Origin: Pseudomonas sp. LD120
GTDB taxonomy: Bacteria; Pseudomonadota; Gammaproteobacteria; Pseudomonadales; Pseudomonadaceae
NCBI RefSeq assembly: GCF_009861525.1
Contig: NZ_WVHL01000003.1
Location: 1,364,001-1,428,000, forward strand
Direction: 5' to 3'
DNA: 64,000 bases
In this document: in pieces, positions 16,012 through 23,800 of the stretch
How the letters are laid out: each line of letters begins with the position of its first letter
Numbering within the stretch: position 1 is the stretch's first letter
Notes under the pieces: model-generated
What the model was told of the DNA's origin: nothing
Seen by the model: the letters and a program-made list of their open reading frames with translations, nothing else
Database searches by the model: none
Program-made: the position numbers and the translations under genes

Positions 16012-18206
16012 CACCAGCTACCGTCGATCAACAGCGGCATGGCGTCGGTTACATCCAGACCTTTGAGCTGAGTGGTGTCGGCGTCCACCGGCAGGTTCGG
16101 CGCCGGTTGTGCGGTGCCGCTGTTGAGGTGCACGTCTGCGGGGGCATCGGCGTTGACCGTGTTGCCTGCCACCAGATGAATGTCCGGCCCGTCGAGGTAG
16201 ATCCCGGCATCGGTGATCACCACTTTCGAGCGTCCGACCTGCAAGGTGATGCTTTCACCGTCCAGCTTGATGCTCGATCCCGGTCCGCTGGCCTGCGGCG
16301 CAGGCTCCTCACCCGCAGGCGGTGCGGCACTTTGCACGCTGCCATCGCCGACCTTGAGGCTGTAGGACGTGCCCACCACCGTGCTCTGGCTACGGCCCAC
16401 CTGGGTGCTCTGGTTGATTCCCACCAGGGTGTTCATGTGCAGGCCGACGTTCTGGCTGTAGACCGTGCCGATGTTCATCATCTTGGCCAGCCCGACGTTT
16501 TGCAGAGAGGCCAGGTTGATGGTCTCGGTCTTGAAGCAGTCGACATTGATCGACCAGTTGCGCTTGATGCGATCACGTTCGTGGCGGTCGATGGTCTTGG
16601 TGCGATCACGTCCCACCCAGTGGGTTTCGTCGTGTTCGACTTCGATGTTCTGATCTCTTTCTGCGTGGACGTAGATCTCTTCGGCGCCCTTTCTGTCCTC
16701 GATGCGCAACTCGTTGGAGCCATTGCCGCCCAGGCTGCTGCGGGTCTTGAACACGCTGCGGGTCTTGTTCGCCGGCAGCGGGTAGGGCACCGGCGTGTGC
16801 TGGTTCGGCACGCAGCCGGTGACCAGGGGCTGCTCAGGGTCGCCGCCGATAAAGCTCACCAGCACTTCCATGCCGATGCGCGGGATGATCACGTGGCCAA
16901 AACCTTCACCGGCCCAGCTGGTGGCCACCCGCACCCAGCAGCTGGAGAACTCGTTGCGCTCACCCTCGCGGTCCCAATGAAACTGAATCTTTATCCTTGA
17001 GTGTTCGTCACACCAGATTTCCTCCCCCGCAGGACCGGTCACCAGCGCGGTCTGGCTGCTCAGGCGGGGCTTGGGGGCCGGCTCTTGCGGCCGAAAGAAG
17101 GTGTCCCAGGGGATGGCGCTGAAGCGGTTGCGGTAACCCTGGGTAAAGCCGTCGTGGCGGTCGTCGCTGGTGACCGACTCTTCCAGCACCTGCGGTTGTC
17201 GACCTTTGTGCTCGACGCTGACCAGCAACCACATCTGGTTGTATTCGCCGCGCGGGTGCTCGCTGAGGGTGACCAGATGGCCGCAGCGAAAGGTCGACAG
17301 ATCACTCTGCCCCTTGGCCAATTGGTAGTCGGCGCGGTGGCCTTCGAGGGCGATCTGGCTCAACTGCTTGCCCACCGCGCCGGTGCTGTAGCGGCCGGGG
17401 TAGCGATAGTCTTCCAGCACCGGGGTGGCCTCGCTGCGCACAGCACTGTGCAAGGTGCTGGGCACCGGATCGAGTTTAGCGCCGCTGGAGGCGCTGCGCG
17501 GGTCGGGCTTTTTCAGGTTGTAGTCGCGGCGCACCACCTGGCTGGTGCGGGTGCTGAAACGCACCGCGAAATGGCTGACCACCGGGTCTTCGGCGGCCAG
17601 GCCGCTGCCTTGCTGATAGCGCGCGGTGGCGAGGATCGGGTAGTCGGTCTGGTTGTCGGAAAACACCAGCAGGTGCTGGTCGAGGCTGTGTTCGTGGTGC
17701 CAGTGAATGCCGTCTTCAAAGCACAGGCGTTGTAGAAACTGGAAGTCCGTCTCCCCGTATTGCACGCAATACACCCTGGGCACTGAAGGCTTGGGAGCAA
17801 TGTTGAAGCGGTATTGGTCGGCGAGGATGCCGTGTTCCTTGAGCACCTTGGCGATGATCTGCGGCACTGTCAGGTTCTGGTAGACCCGCTGGTTGTGGCG
17901 GTGCTGCAACTGGTACAGGTGAGGGCGCAGGATCAGGTGATAGCGGGTCATGCGCTTGCCGCTGTCGCCGACTTCGATATCGTCGATCAGCCCATGAATG
18001 CCTTCACCCTTGAGGCCGAACTGTAGGAACGCCGGCCGGTTGAGCAGGCTTTCCAGATCGACATTGGGGTTGTCCGAAACCAGCTCGACATGAATTGCAT
18101 ACAGCTCGCTGATGGCTTCGTGACCCTTGAAGGCCAGCACCTTGAAGTCGTGGCGAACGGCAAGGATGGACAGCACGAAATGCGCAGTGTCGGCCGGCGC
18201 GAACAT
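16011..18206 (-). CDS. vgrG: Type VI secretion spike protein VgrG
   Basis: 731 aa. N-terminal gp27-like half (~1-380: FLQFGLKGEGIHGLIDDIEV; VYCVQYGETDFQFLQRLCFEDGIHW), then the gp5-like OB segment (DEHSRIKIQFHWDREGE; SCWVRVATSWAGEGFG; IPRIGMEVLVSFIGGDPEQP) and a C-terminal beta-helix of repeats (NVGLHMNTLVGINQSTQVG). It ends in a ~60-residue extension rich in D, N and P, without an evident catalytic domain, which may contact the adaptor. An AAGGA motif 8 nt upstream fits the ATG at 18206. First gene of the vgrG-DUF2169-rhs-immunity run. No T6SS structural genes are in the window, so the apparatus is encoded elsewhere. Confidence 0.95.
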   Translation of the reverse strand: MFAPADTAHFVLSILAVRHDFKVLAFKGHEAISELYAIHVELVSDNPNVDLESLLNRPAFLQFGLKGEGIHGLIDDIEVGDSGKRMTRYHLILRPHLYQLQHRHNQRVYQNLTVPQIIAKVLKEHGILADQYRFNIAPKPSVPRVYCVQYGETDFQFLQRLCFEDGIHWHHEHSLDQHLLVFSDNQTDYPILATARYQQGSGLAAEDPVVSHFAVRFSTRTSQVVRRDYNLKKPDPRSASSGAKLDPVPSTLHSAVRSEATPVLEDYRYPGRYSTGAVGKQLSQIALEGHRADYQLAKGQSDLSTFRCGHLVTLSEHPRGEYNQMWLLVSVEHKGRQPQVLEESVTSDDRHDGFTQGYRNRFSAIPWDTFFRPQEPAPKPRLSSQTALVTGPAGEEIWCDEHSRIKIQFHWDREGERNEFSSCWVRVATSWAGEGFGHVIIPRIGMEVLVSFIGGDPEQPLVTGCVPNQHTPVPYPLPANKTRSVFKTRSSLGGNGSNELRIEDRKGAEEIYVHAERDQNIEVEHDETHWVGRDRTKTIDRHERDRIKRNWSINVDCFKTETINLASLQNVGLAKMMNIGTVYSQNVGLHMNTLVGINQSTQVGRSQSTVVGTSYSLKVGDGSVQSAAPPAGEEPAPQASGPGSSIKLDGESITLQVGRSKVVITDAGIYLDGPDIHLVAGNTVNADAPADVHLNSGTAQPAPNLPVDADTTQLKGLDVTDAMPLLIDGSW

Positions 18207-18410
18207 AGGCTCATCCTTAAGCGTGAGAGAGGCCAGGCCCGCGCCATACCTGGCCCGGGTGCGAAGTGGCGCTCAACCTAGCAAAGGGCGCGCAAACGCT
18301 AATATGGGACGAGTCTGGAAAGTCGCTTGAAGTTTCTGAGCATTAAAAAGCGGCCTCGAATCAAGAGCCGTGGTGTTTAAGCTTCGTGCCCCGCCCAACG
18401 TTTAAATGCC
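18207..18410. other. Divergent intergenic region between vgrG and the zinc-ribbon gene
   Basis: About 200 bp between two divergent starts, so it should hold both promoters. I see a short GC-rich palindromic stretch near 18235-18260 (CCAGGCCC...CCTGGCCCGG) and AT-rich patches near 18300 and 18340-18405, but no convincing -35/-10 pair or operator. Confidence 0.4.
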
Positions 18411-18872
18411 ATGACCGAAAAACACGTCAAGACTATCGAAGGTATGCAACAACTGGCCCTGGCCCGAGGAGGCGTGTGCCTGTCGGAGACCTATCGCAAC
18501 CTGGCTACTCGGCTGTCCTGGCGCTGTGCAGTGGGTCATGAGTGGCTGGCTGATCCTTATCGAATCATTCGGGGAAGTTGGTGCCCGGTGTGTGCTCGCC
18601 TGCAACGTCGTGACACCTTGGAAACTGCGCAGCAGGTCGCTGCCGAGCGGGGTGGGCGATGTCTTTCAACGCACTACGAATCACGTCGGCTACCCATGGA
18701 GTGGCAATGCCACTTGGGGCATCGTTGGCTGGCGACATTCGGCAGCATCAAGCAACGCAGTTGGTGCCCGACCTGTTTTCGCATGAGAAAGCGCGACACC
18801 CTGGAAGAGATGCAGGAAATCGCTACTCAGCGTGGGGGACGCTGTTTATCCGATTCCTGTATCGATAGCGCT
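18411..18872 (+). pseudogene. Tandem zinc-ribbon protein, truncated by an IS21 remnant
   Basis: The frame shows two complete ~60-aa repeats and the start of a third: TIEGMQQLALARGGVCLS, LETAQQVAAERGGRCLS and LEEMQEIATQRGGRCLS. Each complete unit ends with a metal-binding pattern of the type C-x3-H ... C-x2-C (WRCAVGHEW/WCPVC and WQCHLGHRW/WCPTC), a treble-clef or zinc-ribbon fold. The third unit loses this pattern at about 18872, where IstB-like sequence begins; the open frame runs on to 18941 only by chance. Relatives carry several such repeats and may bind nucleic acid, but their function is not established. No clear Shine-Dalgarno is visible, and an alternative ATG lies 5 bases upstream in another frame. 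Confidence 0.65.
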
Positions 18873-19335
18873 CATGCCTTCTGGCCCACAAGGTCTGACG
18901 GGGCGGCTACAGCGTCCGCTGCTTGCGCTTGCCGCCCCTGATGGCGGCGTTGGACTTGGCTCACGGCGACGGACGCTTCGCCAAACGGATGGACGGTTAG
19001 GCGAAGACCGATCTGCTAATCCTCGATGACTGGGGAGCCTGGCGTCGTTGATTGTGCGGCAACGGCGCGACATGTTGGAGCTGTTGGATGACCGCTACGG
19101 CAACCGCTCGACGTTGGTGACAAGCAAGATGCCAGTGGACAAATGGCACGCGTTGATCGGCGATCCGACCTTGGGCGACGCGATCCTCGACTGTCTGCTG
19201 CATAACGCTTATCGGACCGAGCCGAAGAGCGAATCAATGCGCAGACGCGCGCTCGAAAGACGCGCATCCGGGCAAGCGCTGTATCGGTTTGTGGCTGGAA
19301 CGGTGCGAGTGTTGCGACAAGCATCCGCCCCCTGA
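18873..19335 (+). pseudogene. istB: IS21-family helper ATPase (IstB) remnant
   Basis: Reading across frames gives the second half of IstB in order: LLAHKV(stop)RGGYSVRCLRLP, then LDLAHGDGRFAKRMDG(stop), then AKTDLLILDDWGAW (the Walker B region), a frameshift, and RRDMLELLDDRYGNRSTLVTSKMP with DPTLGDAILDCLLHNAYR. At least two stops and one frameshift disrupt it, and the Walker A part and istA are absent. The bases after it (~19333-19420, with CTGTTCAGGTGCTCACGATG) resemble the repeated terminal motifs of IS21 elements. It marks an old insertion into the zinc-ribbon gene followed by deletion. Confidence 0.8.
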
Positions 19336-19470
19336 CTCTGTTCAGGTGCTCACGATGGCACTCTCGGATTGGGTCATGCGGGCCGGTGAACTCTGAAGTT
19401 TCTTTCTCAATGAGCCCGTCGCAGATGTTCATTTTGCGTCAGCCAGGAGCTCAGGATCGGCGCGAACGCC
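19336..19470. other. Probable IS21 terminal sequence and short spacer
   Basis: About 135 bp between the istB remnant and the stop of the next gene. The first part resembles the multiple 20-bp end repeats of IS21 elements (GTTCAGGTGCTCACGATGGC followed by a related GGGTCATGCGGGCCGGTG). No gene is visible here. Confidence 0.4.
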
Positions 19471-19788
19471 TCAATCTAACCTGTCACACAAGTGGCCGGC
19501 TTCAATGATGGTTTCGCCCAGGGAGTGGAAATAGGCCCGCCAGAATTCCACGGCCTCTTGCGCTGTTTCCCGGTCTTTCACGCATTCGATCTCGAAAATA
19601 TCCGTGCCTTGCAGTGCGGTGCTCTCTCGCCAGACGCGTAATGCCGGATCTGGTGTCTCTTGGATGCGCTGCAGCAGGCTGCTTTCGTGATTCTTGATTT
19701 CGTCGATCACGTAGTCGACGAACAGGCAGTAATCCTTTGGTGTGCAGACGCCGAAGATATGATAACGATCCGTGTCGAGAGCGCTCAT
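19471..19788 (-). CDS. Small hypothetical protein, possibly a degenerate GIY-YIG-like fold
   Basis: 105 aa from the ATG at 19788, which has AAGGA 8 nt upstream; the frame is open to 19863 but without a better start. The N-terminal YHIFGVCTPKDYCLFVDYV and C-terminal EAVEFWRAYFHSLGETIIEAG are spaced like the first strand pair and closing helix of GIY-YIG domains, where one would expect GIY...YIG and an E-x-x-WI-x-YF-x-SLGA ending. The catalytic tyrosines and glycines are not in place, so activity is doubtful. Soluble, no signal. It stands alone between the IS21 remnant and the rzx promoter region, transcribed away from rzxB. Confidence 0.55.
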   Translation of the reverse strand: MSALDTDRYHIFGVCTPKDYCLFVDYVIDEIKNHESSLLQRIQETPDPALRVWRESTALQGTDIFEIECVKDRETAQEAVEFWRAYFHSLGETIIEAGHLCDRLD

Positions 19789-20039
19789 GAAGGTCATCCT
19801 TTTGTGCAAGGTAATGATCGGTTGTCGGCCAGGAGCATGTCGGTGGTGGGGATTTGCTCGCATCGGCCATTGGATTGGCGTTGCGTTGTGGCTATGACCA
19901 GGACCGCGGGTTCTGAAGCCGCCTTTTCAGGCCGCGGTAGCGGTCACTGGATATCCGGGGTTGATCCGAGAGGGGGTATCTGGTCATTGAGGCGTCCTTT
20001 GCTGCCCATTCGTTGCCGGACACTCATTGGTGGCGAGTG

Positions 20040-20065
20040 CCCGGGTGCGAGCCCGGGTCTTTTTC
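20040..20065 (+). terminator. Rho-independent-terminator-like hairpin
   Basis: Perfect 6-bp GC stem (CCCGGG, 20040-20045, pairing with 20052-20057) followed by TCTTTTTC. No gene on the + strand ends just before it, so it may stop read-through towards rzxB or be a leftover of a lost gene. Confidence 0.5.
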
Positions 20066-20560
20066 TGTCCATGACATTGCGTGATAGCGATGATCGGGTT
20101 CCGGCGTTCGGGGGACTGCCCGACGCTTGTATAAACAGCGTAATACCGATCTGCAAAACTGCCATTCGGTCGTGTTTGTGCGGTGCTGAAAAAAACCTCC
20201 GGAACCTACGAAACCATTGAAATAGAACCCTCGCCGAGGGGGTAGAGGTTCTGGGCAAACAGGGTCGGCTCGCCGTCCGTCCTTCTTTTGTAAAGTCTTA
20301 ATATCTTGATTTGACAGCTCATCTGTTCCTACTACGCTCGTACCGTCGCCCTGCTGGAAGGCGTCCAGACCACCAGGGCGCAGGCGCGGAAATACGACCT
20401 CAAGTGGCGTGAATCTGCACGGGTGTACCGTACGCGTTGTTGTCGCTGGCAAGCCTCAGGCGCTCACTGGTAAAGGGAATTACTGTGTTCAGGAACCTGG
20501 ATGTGTGGGTCTTGCTCTGCACTGAATCTACGTTGAACAACCCAATTCTTTGCTACCACC

Positions 20561-20582
20561 GCAAAGCCGTGGGCGGCTTTGC
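20561..20582 (+). terminator. Strong hairpin, terminator-like but T-poor
   Basis: GCAAAGCCG / CGGCTTTGC, nine perfect pairs around a TGGG loop, followed by CCTTTCC. The weak T-tract makes intrinsic termination uncertain. It lies 236 bp before the rzxB start, so it could shape the leader RNA or end a short transcript. Confidence 0.4.
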
Positions 20583-20762
20583 CCTTTCCTGCTCATCGGC
20601 ATGCTCCCGTGAGTTTGTCGCCAGCGTCCCTGTGGGGGCGGTTGGCTTGCGCTTCAACGCGCCCCTCGATCATTAGCTGCACGAAAACTGAATCACCCCC
20701 GGTTATCGAGTGAAGGCTCGCACGGTAAGGCATCGACATGAGTGCGCTGCACTGACGAGATG

Positions 20763-20820
20763 ACAAGGATCAATAGTCGCCCATGACGGCGGCGCAACCT
20801 GGCAGGGAAGTCGCGCAGTG
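20763..20820 (+). promoter_or_regulatory. rzxB leader: candidate Rsm-binding GGA motifs and Shine-Dalgarno for a GTG start
   Basis: ACAAGGAT at 20763-20770 fits the RsmA/RsmE consensus (A-CA-N-GGA-N). A second ANGGA (AGGGA, 20804-20808) coincides with the Shine-Dalgarno 9 nt before the GTG start. Rsm proteins repress translation by covering such paired motifs and are titrated away by Gac-controlled small RNAs. Rhizoxin production in P. protegens is known to depend on GacA, so this arrangement is a plausible direct target. Pairing into hairpin loops has not been tested here. Confidence 0.4.
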
Positions 20821-23800
20821 TCGGATAACAACGCAACACATGGCCGCCCACAGAGCAATCCGTCGGCATCGCCTGCAGCGCAGGCTGCTGCTCGTCCGCA
20901 GGAAACTGCAGTCATTGCCGGCTGGAACGATACCCACTACGACTACCCGCTGGACCTGTGCCTGCAACAGTTGATCGAGCAACAGGTGGAGCGCAGTGCG
21001 GACGCGGTGGCGGTGCGCTTTGGCGAGCAGACCTTGAGTTTTGGCCAGTTGAATCGCCAGGCCAATCAACTGGCCCACTACCTGCGCGAGCTCGGCATCG
21101 GCCCCGACAGTCTGGTGGGCGTGCAGATGGAGCGCTCGCTGGAGTTGATGATTGCCTTGCTCGCGGTCATCAAGGCCGGGGGCGCCTACCTGCCGCTGGA
21201 CCCGGGCTACCCCGAGGAGCGGCTGGCGCTGATCATCGACGACGCGGCGGTGACCGTTGTGTTGACCCAACAGCGGTTTGGCCAGCGGCTTGAGGCCCTC
21301 GACGTTGAAGTGCTGTGCCTGGACGATCCGGAACAGCAAGCACTGCACGAAAATGCGGCCAATCCGTTGTCCATCAATAGCCCCGATGATCTGGCCTATG
21401 TGATCTACACCTCAGGCTCAACCGGTCGGCCCAAAGGCTGCATGCTGGCGCACAAGGCGATCTGCAACCGGCTGCTGTGGATGCAGCGTCAATACGCAAT
21501 TGGGCCAGCGGACCGGATCCTGCAGAAGACCCCCTTTACCTTCGATGTATCGGTCTGGGAACTGTTCCTGCCGTTGCTCAGCGGCGCCTGCCTGGTAATG
21601 GCCAGGCCGGAAGGCCACAAGGACGCTCACTACCTGGTGGAGCTCATCAAGGCGCAGCAGATCTCCATCTGCCACTTTGTGCCCTCCATGCTGCGCTTCT
21701 TTCTCAAGCACCCGGCGGTCGGTGAATGCCGCTCATTGGGCAAAGTGTTCGTCAGCGGTGAAGCGCTGACCCATGATCTGCTGCTGCAGTGCCGTTCGCT
21801 GCTGAGCGCCGAGTTGCACAACCTCTATGGCCCGACCGAAGCGGCGGTTGACGTTACCTATTGGCATGCCGAGCCGCGCGATGACCTGCGAGTACCGATC
21901 GGCCGGCCCATCGATAATATTCAGATCCATATCCTCGATGCCCAGGCACGGCCGGTGCCGATCGGTGCCACCGGTGAGCTGTGCATTGGTGGCGTTGGCC
22001 TGGCCCGGGGTTATCTCAACCGTCCCGAGCTGACGGCTGAGAAATTCATCCGCGATCCGTTCTCCGATGAACCCGGCGCCAGGTTGTACCGCACGGGTGA
22101 CGAGGCGCGTTTTCTCGACAATGGCGACATCGAAGTACTGGGACGTTTCGACTCGCAGATCAAGCTGCGGGGGTTTCGCATCGAACTGGGAGAGATCGAG
22201 AGCACCCTCAAGAGTCATCCTGCGATCAACGATGCGGTGGTGCTGGTCAAGGACCCAGGGTCGGAAGATCCCAAGCTGGTGGCTTATGTGGTGGCCGAGG
22301 GGCTGGACAAGAAAGCGCTGCGCGACTTTGTAAAATCCCGCCTGCCGGAGTACATGGCGCCGAACCTGGTGCACTTCGTCGAGCAGATTCCGGTCACGTC
22401 CCACGGCAAGGCGGATCGCCAGGCGCTGCAGGCCGCTGACGGCGCCTCGCCCGTCAGCGCCCAGGCACCGGTGCTAGAGGCCGGGGCGCTGATGGCCTGG
22501 TTGCAGGGCTATTTCATTGAGGCCCTCGGGCTTGAGGAACTGGCCGCCGATGACGATCTTTTTGACCAGGGCGCGACCTCCTTTACCTTGGTGCAGGCGG
22601 TCCACAGCATTCACCAGCAGTACCAGGTGACACTGCCGGTCGAGATGTTCCTCGAGCAGCCATCCATTGCGGCGGTCACGGCCTATATTCTCGACGCCAA
22701 GGGCCTGAGCGCGGATCCCACGCCGGCGGCGATGGCGGCGCAGCCGTTGCCCCGAGCCTGCGCCAGCGATCTGATCGAGCTGCAAGACGTGCGTTTTGAT
22801 CCTCGTGCCTATTGGCAGACCCGCAGCGCCTCGCCTGCAAGCCTTGAGCGGCTCGCCGGCCTGCTCTCGCTGTTGCGCGAAGAGCCGCTGGACGGCGTGG
22901 GTAAATACCTCTACTCATCGGCGGGTGGCCTCAACGCGATCCAGTGCTACCTCTATGTCGCCCAAGGGCGGATCGAGGGGCTGGCGGGCGGCGTCTGGTA
23001 CTACCAGCCACGGCTCAATCGCCTGCTGCCAGTGCGGGTGCCGGCCACCCTGGATCCGCAGATTCTGCAGCCCCAGCAGCGGGGGCAAATGGTCGAGGCC
23101 GGTTTTGCGCTGTTGCTGGTTGCCGAAACCGCCGCCATCACGCCGATCTACAACCATGCCGCCCCCGCCTTGCTGGTGCTCGAAGCGGGTTACATCGAAC
23201 AACTGTTGCTGTCGCGCCAGGCCGACTTCGACATCGCCTTGACCCCGGCCTACGGCGTTGACGCCGCAGCCATCGTCGATGTGTTCAAGTTGCAGCCCAG
23301 CCATCGCTTGCTGCATTGCCTGATCGAGGGTAGGGCGCCGGCCGTTGCGGCTGGCGACGGTCCGTCATTGAGTGCTCACTGGCGCCAGCCCGGCCCCCTG
23401 TTCGCCGATTTCCTGGCCGAAAACAACAATGGTTTTGACTTGCCGGGCAAGGAGGCGTTGGCGCAATTGCACCGACAACAGTTGCAGATCCGCAGTGATC
23501 TGCCGGAGCAGGGGGCTGGCGTCATCCAGCTGCCGGCCACGCCCATCAGCGCCGACGCCCTGCGGCGGCGAGCTGCTAAGCGGCAATACCGCGATGAGTC
23601 CCTGAGCCTGGGGCAGTTGAGCCGTCTGCTGAGTCTGTTGCGGGTCGATCAGGGCCGTGGATGCCTGTACCACGCCGACCCGGCACTGGAGCTGAAGGTC
23701 TACCTGTACCTGGCTGAACCCAGCGACCGCCAGGGCGACCGGGAGCAGGGCCCAGCCTCGGGGATCTATCGCTACCACAGTGACAGCCATAGCCTGAGCC

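Larger units (their letters stand above)
19789..20817. other. Upstream region of the rzx operon
   Basis: About 1 kb without a convincing gene. It contains a CCCGGG-loop-CCCGGG hairpin followed by TCTTTTTC (20040-20065), a 9-bp perfect stem with a TGGG loop at 20561-20582, a GC-rich palindromic patch near 20225-20255, a weak sigma70-like pair (TTGACA at 20311, TACGCT at 20333, spacing 16), and GGA motifs close to the rzxB start. A 50-codon open stretch at 20315-20473 lacks a start codon. The region must hold the promoter for the biosynthetic genes; I cannot place the transcription start. Confidence 0.5.

Noticed and set aside
20200..20450. Possible tRNA or attachment site in the rzx upstream gap
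   Set aside because: No cloverleaf or T-loop motif found, and no integrase gene nearby.
20024..20452. 142-aa - strand frame in the rzx upstream region
   Set aside because: Pro/Arg-rich with no family, no clear ribosome site, and it runs through a GC palindrome and a terminator-like hairpin.
20315..20473. Open + strand stretch reading CSYYARTVALLEGVQTTRAQ and ending at TAA
   Set aside because: Only ~50 codons, no start codon or ribosome site, no recognised family; at most a remnant.
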